In this document: positions 17,395 to 27,300 of the stretch, piece after piece
Layout: every line of letters begins with the position of its first letter
Numbering within the stretch: position 1 is the first letter of the stretch
Assembly (NCBI GenBank): GCA_944381935.1
Contig: CALWMN010000014.1
Location: forward strand, 1-64,000
DNA: 64,000 nucleotides
Source: an uncultured Mediterraneibacter sp.
GTDB taxonomy: Bacteria; Bacillota; Clostridia; Lachnospirales; Lachnospiraceae
Direction: 5' to 3'
The notes under the pieces: model-generated
The model's input: only the letters and a program-made list of their open reading frames with translations
What the model was told of the DNA's origin: nothing
Database searches by the model: none
Translations under genes and position numbers: made by a program

Positions 17395-18492
17395 ATGAGT
17401 ACATTACTTGTTCTGCGAGAAAGACTGAAAAAGATATATGCCGCCTATTCGGCATATATTTTAAAAATACTACAGCTTCTGATGGGACTGCTTTTATTTG
17501 GACTGATCAACTCTAATGTAGGTTTTATGAAAATAGCGTCTTCTATTCTCAGCACAGTAGGACTGTCTGTGATCTGTGCTTTTTTCCCGATGATTGTAAT
17601 GGTAATTGCGGCCACAGTACTTATTCTGGTGCATTTTTATGCCCTTTCTATGCCGATTGCAGTTGTTTCCGGTGCAATTTTTTTGCTGATGTACATATTC
17701 TATTTCAGGTTTTCACCGGGTAAGGCTTGGCTTGTCCTTGTGTCGGCACTTGCGTTTGGTTTAAAGATTCCCTTTGTCGTGCCGGTTGTGTTCGGGCTTA
17801 TGGGGACGGTTGTGTGGATTGTGCCGGCAGTATGTGGGATTATTGCATTTTATATGGTATATTTTGTGAAGGCGTCCTCTACAGCGCTGCAAAGCGCTGA
17901 TGCAGAGGGAATGGTAGAGGGTGTCATGAGCTTTACCAGGCAGGTCCTGGCAAATAAGGAAATGTGGCTGATGGCGATGGCGGCAGTGATTGGGATCCTG
18001 ATTGTAAACACGGTTAAGAACCGTTCGGTTGACCATGCGTGGAAGATAGCTTCGGCAGCGGGGGTATCAGCCTGCTTTGTCATAGCTGCTGCCGGTAATA
18101 TAGTACTGGGTCTGCATCTTTCCTATGTAGTCATGATACTCAGCTCAGTAGCAGGTCTGGCTGCAGGTCTGATATTGGAACTCCTCTTCTTTGCCGTGGA
18201 CTATTCCAGGACCGAGCATATACAGTTTGAAGATGACGAATACTATTATTATGTGAAGGCTGTTCCGAAGATCGGAGTACCTGTCCCTGAAAAGAGGGTA
18301 AAACGTATTACGGAGCGGCATGTGCAGGAGGAAGATTCCCTGCAGTCTCCGGATAGGGCAAAAGAAGAGAGAGGCAAAAGCAGGAGTGAGAAGCAGGATT
18401 CTTCTTTGGACAGGACGACCGATGAGATCCTCCTAACGCGGAGCCTGAGCAAAGAACTGGGACTTGACCGGAACAGTGAGGAACACGAATAA
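17395..18492 (+). CDS. Polytopic membrane protein of the cdaA operon
   Basis: 365 residues with about eight transmembrane segments up to residue 265, then a hydrophilic cytoplasmic tail of about 100 residues rich in Glu, Arg and Ser (RHVQEEDSLQSPDRAKEERG). I do not recognise the family; it shows no ABC or transporter signature. It lies two bases after the previous membrane gene and 30 bases before cdaA, so the three are probably one transcript. A role linked to c-di-AMP, turgor or wall homeostasis is inferred from position only. Confidence 0.75.
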   Translation: MSTLLVLRERLKKIYAAYSAYILKILQLLMGLLLFGLINSNVGFMKIASSILSTVGLSVICAFFPMIVMVIAATVLILVHFYALSMPIAVVSGAIFLLMYIFYFRFSPGKAWLVLVSALAFGLKIPFVVPVVFGLMGTVVWIVPAVCGIIAFYMVYFVKASSTALQSADAEGMVEGVMSFTRQVLANKEMWLMAMAAVIGILIVNTVKNRSVDHAWKIASAAGVSACFVIAAAGNIVLGLHLSYVVMILSSVAGLAAGLILELLFFAVDYSRTEHIQFEDDEYYYYVKAVPKIGVPVPEKRVKRITERHVQEEDSLQSPDRAKEERGKSRSEKQDSSLDRTTDEILLTRSLSKELGLDRNSEEHE

Positions 18493-18522
18493 ATTGATTC
18501 TTTTGTGCGGAGAAATAAGGCG

Positions 18523-19398
18523 GTGGCACGCAGTATGACAGATTGGATAAAGACATTTCTGAACAACTATACAAATAACACTTACATTCCTCAGATACAG
18601 ATCATCGACATCGTGGAGATCCTGATTATTACGGTGATCGTATATGAAATCATGCTGTGGATCAAAAATACAAAGGCGTGGATGCTTCTTAGAGGAATCA
18701 TCATGCTGGGACTGTTTATCCTTCTGGCATGGATATTCCAGATGAATACGATCCTGTTTCTGGCGAAAGAATCCATCAATGTTCTGGCGATTGCGGCCGT
18801 TGTGGTTTTCCAGCCGGAGCTGCGCCGTGCTCTGGAGAAGCTGGGGGAAAAGAATATTCTGAGCAACATTAACCCGTTCGACAGGAATAAGGCAAATCAG
18901 AGGTTTTCTGATGAGACGGTGGACAGCATTGTGAAAGCCAGCTTCGATATGGGAAAGGTCTGTACGGGAGCCCTGATCGTTGTGGAGCAGGCGATTCAGC
19001 TCAACGAATACGAGATGACCGGAATAGAGCTGGACTGTAAAGTGTCTGCGCAGGTCCTGATCAATATTTTTGAGCATAATACACCTTTGCATGACGGAGC
19101 GGTCATTATCAGAGGGGACAGAATTACTTCGGCGACGTGTTATCTGCCGCTTTCAGATAATATGACGATCAGTAAAGACCTCGGTACCAGGCATAGGGCG
19201 GCGCTGGGTATGAGCGAGGTATGTGACGCCCTTGTCATCGTTGTATCGGAAGAGACAGGGCTTGTCTCAGTGGCGTCAGGGGGCGAGCTTACCAGGGGAA
19301 TAAACCGGGATGAACTCAGAGAGCGGCTGAGCCAGATTCAGTATAGAAATTCTGAGACAAGGAAGTTTTCTATACGGAAAGGATGGCGCAGATCATGA
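18523..19398 (+). CDS. cdaA: Diadenylate cyclase CdaA
   Basis: Three N-terminal transmembrane segments (to about residue 90) are followed by a DAC domain with both catalytic signatures, DGAVIIRGD and GTRHRAALGMSE. It condenses two ATP into c-di-AMP, an essential regulator of potassium and wall homeostasis. Starts: GTG at 18505, GTG at 18523 and ATG at 18535 are in frame. I prefer 18523 because GGAG lies about 10 bases before it; the ATG lacks well-spaced signals. cdaR follows with a short overlap, the conserved arrangement. Confidence 0.95.
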   Translation: MARSMTDWIKTFLNNYTNNTYIPQIQIIDIVEILIITVIVYEIMLWIKNTKAWMLLRGIIMLGLFILLAWIFQMNTILFLAKESINVLAIAAVVVFQPELRRALEKLGEKNILSNINPFDRNKANQRFSDETVDSIVKASFDMGKVCTGALIVVEQAIQLNEYEMTGIELDCKVSAQVLINIFEHNTPLHDGAVIIRGDRITSATCYLPLSDNMTISKDLGTRHRAALGMSEVCDALVIVVSEETGLVSVASGGELTRGINRDELRERLSQIQYRNSETRKFSIRKGWRRS

Positions 19399-20717
19399 GA
19401 AAATATAAGCTTACAAGAAATCTGGGGCTGAAGATCATAGCTGTTTTTTTTGCAGTGTTTCTCTGGCTTATTGTAGTAAATGTAGATGATCCGGTCGTTA
19501 CAAATACCTTTTCAGATATACCGGTCACTTTTGTGAATGATGACATTATATCGCAGGACGGCAATGTATATCAGGTTCTGGATGAGGAGAATGTAAGCGC
19601 TGTCATTTCGGCAAGGCGTTCTGTCCTGCAGGACATTGAACCTGATGATATTGTCGCAACAGCGGATATTAAAGCGATGGATACCGATACAGGACTGGTT
19701 CCGGTCGAGATATCGCTTCCCAGCCTGCGGGAGGAAACGGATTACCAGAGTGCGGAAGCAGTGCCGAGAAATCTTCAGATCAAGATTGAAAAGACAGGAA
19801 GAAAAGTCCTGGCGCTTACTGTCAGCACAACGGGAACGCAGCGTGACGGATATTTGCTCGGTGATATGACGGTGAGTCCCGAAAATGTCACGATTACAGG
19901 ACCTGAGTCGGTGATTGAGCAGATCGACAGGGCAGTGGCACGTATTGACATATCAGGCATTTCCAGGGATACAGATGAGCCGGGCGAGCTGGTTCTGTAT
20001 GACCAGAACGGGAATCAGCTTGGGACATCCCAGCTGAGCAATAACCTGGGCGAGGACGGTATTACAGTCCATGTGGAAGTTATGGAGCTCAAGAGCGTCC
20101 CTGTAAGGTTTGAAACGTCAGGAATGCCGGAATCCGGTTATAAATATACAGGATGCAGCAGTGAGCCTGAAAGCATCCAGATATACGGGACCTCGGAGGC
20201 GTTGTCTGATGTGGAGGAAATCGTGATTCCCGGTTCGGAGATCGACCTGGAGGGAGTCACGGAAACTTTTGAAAAAACAATCGATATTACGCCATACCTC
20301 CCGGAAGATGTAAACCTTGTGGAAGAGTCGTCTGGAAATATAAGAGTCACTGTTATGATTGAGCAGGAAGATACACGGACAATTAACCTGCTGGTAAGTT
20401 CCATCAAGATCAGTAATCTTTCCTCTGATCTGCAGGTTTCCTATCAGCCGGATGCGGAGGTCAGCCTTCAGTTCAGCGGGGAACAGGAGCTTCTGGATGT
20501 ATTGGATATCAGCAATGCTGTCTCGGTAAATCTGGAATCCTACACGAAAGCGGGGACATACAATGTCCCGGTCATTGTGGATGTGCCGGAGGGCATTACC
20601 CTGTTGGATGATGTAACGGTAGAGCTTACTCTTTCAGAAAAGCAGGCGGACACGTCAGAACAGTCATCGGATCAGGGAGATCAGGGACAGGAACAGGAGG
20701 AACAGAATGGTCAGTGA
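19395..20717 (+). CDS. cdaR: YbbR-domain protein CdaR, regulator of CdaA
   Basis: About 440 residues. One N-terminal transmembrane segment (LGLKIIAVFFAVFLWLIVVN) is followed by about four tandem YbbR repeats, recognisable from PENVTITGPESVIEQI, PESIQIYGTSEALSDV and similar units. The Gln/Glu-rich C-terminal tail is of low complexity. CdaR binds and modulates CdaA from the outer face of the membrane. ATG at 19383 has its purine stretch immediately adjacent; the ATG at 19395 is better spaced from GGAAAGG and gives a more typical N-terminus. It overlaps cdaA slightly and the HPr-like gene by 11 bases. Confidence 0.93.
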   Translation: MRKYKLTRNLGLKIIAVFFAVFLWLIVVNVDDPVVTNTFSDIPVTFVNDDIISQDGNVYQVLDEENVSAVISARRSVLQDIEPDDIVATADIKAMDTDTGLVPVEISLPSLREETDYQSAEAVPRNLQIKIEKTGRKVLALTVSTTGTQRDGYLLGDMTVSPENVTITGPESVIEQIDRAVARIDISGISRDTDEPGELVLYDQNGNQLGTSQLSNNLGEDGITVHVEVMELKSVPVRFETSGMPESGYKYTGCSSEPESIQIYGTSEALSDVEEIVIPGSEIDLEGVTETFEKTIDITPYLPEDVNLVEESSGNIRVTVMIEQEDTRTINLLVSSIKISNLSSDLQVSYQPDAEVSLQFSGEQELLDVLDISNAVSVNLESYTKAGTYNVPVIVDVPEGITLLDDVTVELTLSEKQADTSEQSSDQGDQGQEQEEQNGQ

Positions 20718-20982
20718 TAAAGTCGTAATCAAGAATCCGACGGGTCTTCATCTAAGACCCGCAGGGTTATTCTGTAAGACAGCGATGAAGTTTCAGAGCA
20801 AAATTACAGTGCACAAAAAGGGCAGGCATGAAGATGTAACAGCAAATGCAAAAAGCGTCCTGAGCGTATTGGGAGCATGTATCAAAAGCAGCGATGAAAT
20901 AGAGATTGTCTGTGAGGGCGATGATGAAGAAAAGGCCTTGGAAGAAATGATCCAGCTTGTCAGGGACGGGTTAGGTGAATAG
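20707..20982 (+). CDS. HPr-family phosphocarrier protein
   Basis: 91 residues. GLHLRPAGLFCKTA contains the active-site His (about residue 15) with the following RPA, so the protein can in principle accept phosphate from Enzyme I. NAKSVLSVLGA occupies the place of the regulatory Ser46 region. It could be the general HPr (ptsH) or a paralogue acting in catabolite control. Its start overlaps the end of cdaR by 11 bases and no ptsI is near, so it is transcribed with c-di-AMP genes rather than with a sugar PTS. Confidence 0.88.
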   Translation: MVSDKVVIKNPTGLHLRPAGLFCKTAMKFQSKITVHKKGRHEDVTANAKSVLSVLGACIKSSDEIEIVCEGDDEEKALEEMIQLVRDGLGE

Positions 20983-21002
20983 GGGGATAAGGAGGAAAAG
21001 CT

Positions 21003-21926
21003 GTGGGCAGAGCTACATTAGTAATCATGGCAGCCGGTATCGGCAGCCGTTTCGGTGGGGGAATCAAGCAGTTGGCGCCGGTGGGGCCAAATGGAGAGAT
21101 CATCATGGATTATTCGATCTATGATGCAGTAGAGGCAGGTTTTGACAAGGTTGTCTTTGTGATCAGAAAAGATCTGGAAAAAGATTTCCGTGAGGTGATC
21201 GGCAGCCGGATTGAGCAGTATGTGGATGTTTCCTATGCGTATCAGGAGATTGAAGATATTCCTGCAAAATATGCAGGAAAATTTAAGGACCGCACAAAAC
21301 CTTGGGGAACGGGGCAGGCAATTCTCTGCTGCAAGGATGTGGTTGACACTCCGTTTTTAGTTATCAACGCTGACGACTATTATGGGAAGGAGGCCTACAG
21401 GGAAGCCTACAGGTATTTGACAGAAAAGAAGGATACTGATACAATAGAAATTTGTATGGTAGGATTTGTTCTGAAAAATACACTAAGCGATAATGGCGGA
21501 GTCACCCGCGGGGTATGCCGCGTGGACGAGAACGGGATGCTCACGGAGATCGTAGAGACCCATAATATAGAAAAAATAGGGGACCAGGCTCTGGTGAGAA
21601 GCAAAGATGGAGATCTTATTATTGATAAGGATTCTCCGGTATCCATGAATATGTGGGGGTTGGCTCCGGAGTTTTTTCATATCCTGGAGTCCGGGTTTGA
21701 TACATTCCTTGAGAACACTGCAAGGGACGACAGGAAAGCAGAATATCTTCTGCCTACCCTGATTGGCCAGCTTTTGCAGGAAAAGGTGCTGAGTGTAAAA
21801 GTTCTGAAGTCACAGGATCAGTGGTTCGGCGTAACCTATAAGGAAGACAGAGAGACAGTGGTCAACGCCGTAAACAGGCTGGTCAGGGAAGGAATTTATC
21901 CTAAACGGCTGTTTGGCGATAAATAG
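21003..21926 (+). CDS. NTP-transferase-domain nucleotidyltransferase
   Basis: 307 residues. The N-terminal nucleotide loop MAAGIGSRFGGGIKQLAPVG and the NADDYYGKEAY motif mark a sugar-phosphate or related nucleotidyltransferase fold. The exact substrate cannot be read; the sequence departs from RmlA (the clear rmlA is at 30595) and from UTP-glucose-1-phosphate enzymes. The start is GTG with AAGGAGGAAAAG just upstream. It stands between the HPr-like gene and an LCP ligase, which suggests envelope precursor supply. Confidence 0.82.
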   Translation: MGRATLVIMAAGIGSRFGGGIKQLAPVGPNGEIIMDYSIYDAVEAGFDKVVFVIRKDLEKDFREVIGSRIEQYVDVSYAYQEIEDIPAKYAGKFKDRTKPWGTGQAILCCKDVVDTPFLVINADDYYGKEAYREAYRYLTEKKDTDTIEICMVGFVLKNTLSDNGGVTRGVCRVDENGMLTEIVETHNIEKIGDQALVRSKDGDLIIDKDSPVSMNMWGLAPEFFHILESGFDTFLENTARDDRKAEYLLPTLIGQLLQEKVLSVKVLKSQDQWFGVTYKEDRETVVNAVNRLVREGIYPKRLFGDK

Positions 21927-22005
21927 CCGGGCAGTTTATCGGCGCAGAAGCCGCACGGAAGTGCCGGTTCTTTCGCTGCATACAAAGAGATAAAGGAATT
22001 TTAGG

Positions 22006-23532
22006 ATGGCAAAGAAACGCAGACCGACCCCGGGGACCGGGAAAAAGAAGAAAAATGATAATCGATATTCTGACCGTTCCAGGCGCAATCGCTTCGGCAG
22101 GTTCTGCCTGATATTCCAGACAATTCTGAGCCTTGCCTTCATGGCGGTTGTAGTGCTGCTGGATATGCTTCCTGCCAGATATCTTGTGCTGGTGGCGGTG
22201 ACGCTGTTTTTCCTGTGGACCATCACATTGAATACACAGGTGGCGAGAAAGAAGAAGAGCGCGATCGGGAAGGGATACAGCCTGATTGTAATGGCGATAC
22301 TTCTGACGGGGACGTATTATATCGCAAGGACAAACGACATGATCAGCCAGATTGCAAGCGGAAGCTTTAAGGTAGACAAGATGGTCGTGGCAGTTCTGGC
22401 AGATGACCCGGCTGAATCACTTGAGGATGCAGCGGACTATAACTTTGGGGTCCAGTTTGTCCTGGGGGCAGACAATATGCAGGCAGCGGTTCTCGACATT
22501 GAGAATGTGCTTGGGACTGATACCATTGAGATGACAGAATGTGATTCTATCCAGGATCAGGCGGAGAGGCTCCATGACGGAGAGGTGGATGCAATTGTTT
22601 ATAACGAGGCTTATACGGAAAACCTGGAAGAAGTGTTTGACAATTACAGTCAGAGTGTGAAGATCATTTACCGCCATGACATACGGGTAGAACTCGACTT
22701 TGGAACCGCCTCTAATATAACAAAGGAACCGTTTACGGTTTACATAAGCGGAATTGACGTGTATGGGGATATATCCCAGTCGAGCCGCAGTGATGTCAAT
22801 ATTATAGCCGTGGTGAACCCGACCACTTATCAGATACTGCTGGTAACAACGCCGCGTGATTATTATGTGGAGATACCGGGCGTCTCGCAGGGGATGTCGG
22901 ATAAGCTGACGCATGCCGGTATTTACGGGATTGACGCATCGATGGAAACCCTGGGAGAACTCTATGAGACAGATATTAATTATTATGTGCGGCTGAATTT
23001 TACATCCATGATCGATATTGTAGACGCCCTTGGCGGAGTGGATGTCTACTCGGAATATGACTTTACTACGAGCAAAAACTCGGGAGTAGTAATGGATGTA
23101 GAGCAGGGATATAATCATTTCGATGGAAAAGAAGCCCTGGCATTTAGCAGGGAGAGGAAGAACCTGGAAGACGGAGATAACCAGCGGGGGAAAAACCAAC
23201 AGGCTGTGATCACGGCAATGCTGAAGAAGGCGATTTCACCGACTATGCTGCTGAAGGCAAACGGTATCATGGATGAAGTGAGCGAGGGTGTGGAAACAAA
23301 TATCTCCCAGTCTCAGATCAACGCCCTGATTAAGTACCAGCTTAGCAAAAATCCCAAATGGAGCATCCAGTCTGTGGCGGCAACAGGATATGCATCCAGG
23401 GAATATTGTTATTCGGCGACAGACCCGCTGTATGTCACGATTCCGGACTACGAAAATGTCGAAGAGATCATCGATCTTGTCAATGTAGTGGAAGAAGGCG
23501 ATATCCTGACAGATGCGGAAAGCCTGAACTAA
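22006..23532 (+). CDS. LytR-CpsA-Psr (LCP) family wall-polymer ligase
   Basis: 508 residues. A basic N-terminus (MAKKRRPTPGTGKKKK) is followed by about three hydrophobic segments (to about residue 105), an accessory region, and an LCP domain: RSDVNIIAVVNPTTYQILLV, TTPRDYYVEIPG, DKLTHAGIYGI, DALGGVDVYSEYDF, FDGKEALAFSRERKN and DNQRGKNQQAV. LCP enzymes transfer undecaprenyl-linked polymers to peptidoglycan. It is one of two LCP genes that bracket the polymer locus, the other being at 50923. A terminator follows. Confidence 0.92.
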   Translation: MAKKRRPTPGTGKKKKNDNRYSDRSRRNRFGRFCLIFQTILSLAFMAVVVLLDMLPARYLVLVAVTLFFLWTITLNTQVARKKKSAIGKGYSLIVMAILLTGTYYIARTNDMISQIASGSFKVDKMVVAVLADDPAESLEDAADYNFGVQFVLGADNMQAAVLDIENVLGTDTIEMTECDSIQDQAERLHDGEVDAIVYNEAYTENLEEVFDNYSQSVKIIYRHDIRVELDFGTASNITKEPFTVYISGIDVYGDISQSSRSDVNIIAVVNPTTYQILLVTTPRDYYVEIPGVSQGMSDKLTHAGIYGIDASMETLGELYETDINYYVRLNFTSMIDIVDALGGVDVYSEYDFTTSKNSGVVMDVEQGYNHFDGKEALAFSRERKNLEDGDNQRGKNQQAVITAMLKKAISPTMLLKANGIMDEVSEGVETNISQSQINALIKYQLSKNPKWSIQSVAATGYASREYCYSATDPLYVTIPDYENVEEIIDLVNVVEEGDILTDAESLN

Positions 23533-23547
23533 AAGTGAAAGATAAAT

Positions 23548-23588
23548 GAGAGGATAATGGAAAAACACGCATTATCCTTTCATTTTTT
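23548..23588 (+). terminator. Rho-independent terminator after the LCP gene
   Basis: GAGAGGATAATG (23548-23559) pairs with CATTATCCTTTC (23570-23581) across a 10-base loop with one G-T pair, followed by ATTTTTTAT. Confidence 0.8.
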
Positions 23589-23622
23589 ATTGGCATATTG
23601 TAGGGATTCCAAAAAAAGGGTG

Positions 23623-23651
23623 TTGAAAAATGACAAAAAAATTGATATTAT
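23623..23651 (+). promoter_or_regulatory. Sigma-A promoter for the GerMN lipoprotein gene
   Basis: TTGAAA (23623-23628), a 17-base spacer and TATTAT (23646-23651), about 50 bases before the AAGGAGGGTG ribosome site of the next gene. A TATAAT three bases further downstream would give a 20-base spacer. Confidence 0.5.
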
Positions 23652-23708
23652 AATATCTGTGAAACTAGGGGAGTTCATAAGAAAAAATAATAGTAAGGAG
23701 GGTGTTAT

Positions 23709-24317
23709 ATGAAGAAATTTAGAGCGCTTTCTGTTTTTCTGCTTGTCCTTTTGATGATAGCAGGATGCAGCGGTCCGGCGGCCTCGTCTACAGAGGGGCA
23801 GGAAGCAAATCAGGGCGCAGAAAAAGTGACGGGACAGTCAGAGGAAGTCAGCGGGGAAGAGACCGACGCTGAGGGAGAAGAACCTGAGACAGGGGATGAA
23901 ACTTCAAGTGTTGATACCGGCACACAGGAGGACGGCCAGACAGAAAAGAGAATGGTCAAGGTGTATTATATCGACGCTGAAACGGCGGAGCTGGTAAGCG
24001 ATGAAGTTGAGATCGAGAATGAAAATGATATCTGGAAAGCTCTCCAGGAGAGAGAGATCCTGACAGAAGACTGCAAACTTCTCAGTTTTAAAGTCAATGA
24101 GGAGGAGAAAACCATTGACCTTGATTTCAACTCCGCATTAGGAGAACGCGTCAGAAGCTTTGGCACAGCCGGTGAGACTGAGATTATCGGATGTCTGGTT
24201 AATACCTATCTGGAGGCGTACGGATGTGACAGGATCAGACTGACAGAAGAAGGCGGCGTCTTTGAGACATCACATGGTGCAAATTTTGACGGGTATACCG
24301 GGGAAATAGATATTTAG
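23709..24317 (+). CDS. GerMN-domain lipoprotein
   Basis: 202 residues. A lipoprotein signal peptide ends in the lipobox MIAGC (Cys near residue 20), then comes an acidic Glu/Gly/Thr-rich linker (to about 80), then a GerMN-type domain: MVKVYYIDAETAELV, LDFNSALGERVRSFGTAGE and GCLVNTYLEAYGCDRI. GerM is a sporulation and germination lipoprotein in Bacillus, though the domain is also found on general envelope proteins. It is followed after 22 bases by a secreted amidase, which suggests a shared wall function. Confidence 0.85.
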   Translation: MKKFRALSVFLLVLLMIAGCSGPAASSTEGQEANQGAEKVTGQSEEVSGEETDAEGEEPETGDETSSVDTGTQEDGQTEKRMVKVYYIDAETAELVSDEVEIENENDIWKALQEREILTEDCKLLSFKVNEEEKTIDLDFNSALGERVRSFGTAGETEIIGCLVNTYLEAYGCDRIRLTEEGGVFETSHGANFDGYTGEIDI

Positions 24318-24339
24318 GGAATAGGAGGTCTACATAACA

Positions 24340-27300
24340 ATGAAGAAGAAACTACTGCGGCTGACAGCTGTCCTGATGTTTGGATGTATGCTGGCAGGAA
24401 GCATTCCGCAGAACCTGGTTTATGCAGAGGAAGCAGTCCAGAGTTCGGGCCAGGATGCCCAGAGTGGCGGAGAGACACAGGATTCCGGGGAGGACTCCCA
24501 AACGGAGGATCAGACAACAGGGGTGGACGGGTCCGCGGGAACGGACCAGGATGACGAAACCGGTTCCGGGAATGCTTCATCGGCAGATGACCAGAACGCT
24601 GCACAGACAGACGGTACAGACACAGAGGGGCCGGCAGACATCCAGAATACCGAAGAAGCTGTCCAGCCCCAGCAGGAGACGGAACAGGAAGTTACAAAAG
24701 ACGGCAGTGAGAAGAGCCAGATCAATTTTGTTTTCGTGGAAAGCCCTTATTTGGAGACACCCGGGACAGAGCGGATTGTCGTCTCCATCGGCGATGGGAC
24801 AGAAACGGCTGACAGTGCGGCGTTGACGGTGAAAAACCAGGATGGTGAAGAGGCTGTATGGGATCTGTCCCTTGGTGTAGAAGGGGTTTACCTTTTTGAG
24901 CATGATTTTGATGATGAGAGTGCAACCGGTACATATGAAGTTGTTTCCATGAGCCTGCAGAGTGCAGACGGGGAGGAGAACCTGCTGTTCTCGGACTATG
25001 ACGTGGAAGCGAATTTCGGTGTGAATGAAGAGTACAGCGGCATCGAGGAACTTCAGCCTCTGGATGAAGAGGCGGCTGCCGAGGAAGCCGCTGATGCAGA
25101 TACAAGCGATGCGGTAGAGGCGACAATCGCGGAGATAGACCCGGAGCATATCGAGGAGTCGACGGAACAGATCGTCGATGCACTCCAGGAAGCGGAAGAG
25201 GAGACAGAAACTTCGGACACAGTGGCGTCTGCAGACACGGCAAGTGTCAAGGCACGCACGGCTTCCAGAACGACGACAGTAAACGTGGAGTCCATAGCGG
25301 CACTGGGAGAGGCGATCGATACACTTGCGAAGAACAGCTCGGGAGATATCGTGGTTGCGCTTGACCCAGGGCATGATTCTAAACATACGGGTGCATCTTA
25401 CGGCGGCTTAAAGGAGCATGAGCTGACACTGAAGATTGCACAGTACTGTAAGGCGGAGCTTGAGACATATTCCGGAGTGACCGTATATATGACAAGGACG
25501 TCTGCAGCATGCCCATATCCTGATAACAAAAGTTCGGGAGGAGATATCGGTGACAGAGTCCAGGCGGCTGTGAAAGCCGGGGCGGACATCTATGTCAGTA
25601 TCCATCTGAACTCTTCAACATCATCATCGGCTAAAGGCGCGGAGGTCATTGTCCCGAATAATAACTGGAAGCCGTCTGTGGCACAGGAGGGGCGCGAGCT
25701 TGCCCAGGCAATTCTGGACGAACTGCAGAAGGTCGGGTTGAGCCTCAGGCCAAATGAGATTTACAGTAAGGATACGACAGAAAATGAAAGATATGAGGAC
25801 GGGTCCCTGTCTGATTATTTTTCCGTACAGATTTATGCGAAAGAAGCCGGGATCCCGGGAATTATCGTGGAGCATGCTTTCCTGACGAACAGCGGTGACA
25901 GGACATTCCTGGATTCGGATGCTGACCTTAAGAAGCTTGGCGTTGCGGATGCAACCGGTATCGCAAATTATCTGGGCCTGAGCAAGGGCGAATGGAAGAC
26001 TGTCAACGGAAAGAAGTACTACTATGAAGGCGGCAAGATGGTTACCGGCGAGAAAAAGATCAGTGGGGCATGGTATTACTTTGCCAGCAATGGCGTGATG
26101 CAGACCGGTTTTGTAAATCTTGGCAGCAAGGTTGTTTACTATGATTCCAATGGGCAGATGGTTCGCGGTGCGGAGAGAAAGATTGACGGAGAATGGTATT
26201 ATTTTAATCCGACGACAGGAGCGCGGTCGACCGGGTTTGTGAATCTTGGCAGTAAAACGGTTTACTATGACTCGGAAGGGAAAATGGTCCGTGGTGAAGA
26301 ACGGAAAGTAGGCAATAACTGGTATTATTTTGACAAGACAACTGGTGCGCGGGCAACCGGGTTTGTGAATCTTGGAAGCAAAGTTGTTTATTACGATACG
26401 AACGGAGCAATGGTCCGTTCTGGAGAGAAAAAAATAAACGGCAACTGGTATTATCTGGATAAGACGACAGGAGCCAGGGCAACCGGGTTCCTCAACTTAG
26501 GCAGTAAAACGGTTTATTATGATTCCAATGGGGTTATGGTCCGCAGTGGTGAGAAGAAAATAAATGGCAACTGGTATTATCTGGATAAAGTAACAGGAGC
26601 AGTTGCAAAAGGATTTTATGATCTTGGCAATAAAGTTGTCTATTACGATACGAACGGAGCAATGGTCCGCGGCGAAGAGAGAAAGATATCGAACAGCTGG
26701 TATTATTTTGATGCTGTGACAGGAGCCAGGGCCAGCGGGTTTGTGAATCTCGGAACGAAGGTAGTCTATTATGATGCGAGTGGAAAGATGCTTCGTTCCG
26801 GTGAAATAAAAATAAACGGGTATTGGTATTATTTAGACAAGACAACTGGTGCGCGGGCAAAAGGTTTTGTAAATCTTGGCAGCAAAACGGTTTATTATGA
26901 TTCCAATGGACGGATGGTTCGGAGCGGAAAAACGCAGATAAACGGTAAAACATATTATCTGGATAAGACAACTGGTGCCGTCACAATGAACGGGTTTGTT
27001 GATCATGAGTATTATGGCTCTAACGGTGCTCTGGTTGCCGTCAGCAATTACGGCAGTGTATTCTATAAGATTGCAGGAAGTTCAACAGTAACCGTTGACC
27101 AGATGGCCAGATATTATAAAAAGAGCAATAAGGCATACCCGACGGCAGTAATGACGAAAGGCGGGGCAGCAACAATCGATGACTTTGCTAAGATCGTATA
27201 TGAGGAAGCTGCGGCTGAAGGGATCAAAGCAGAAGTTGTCTGGGCTCAGATTATGAAAGAGACAGGGTATTTGCAGTTTGGCGGTCAGGTGAAGATAGAA

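Noticed and set aside
26100-27000. CRISPR-like direct repeats
   Set aside because: The repeats are coding, about 126-129 bp long and contiguous, with no spacers; they encode wall-binding units.
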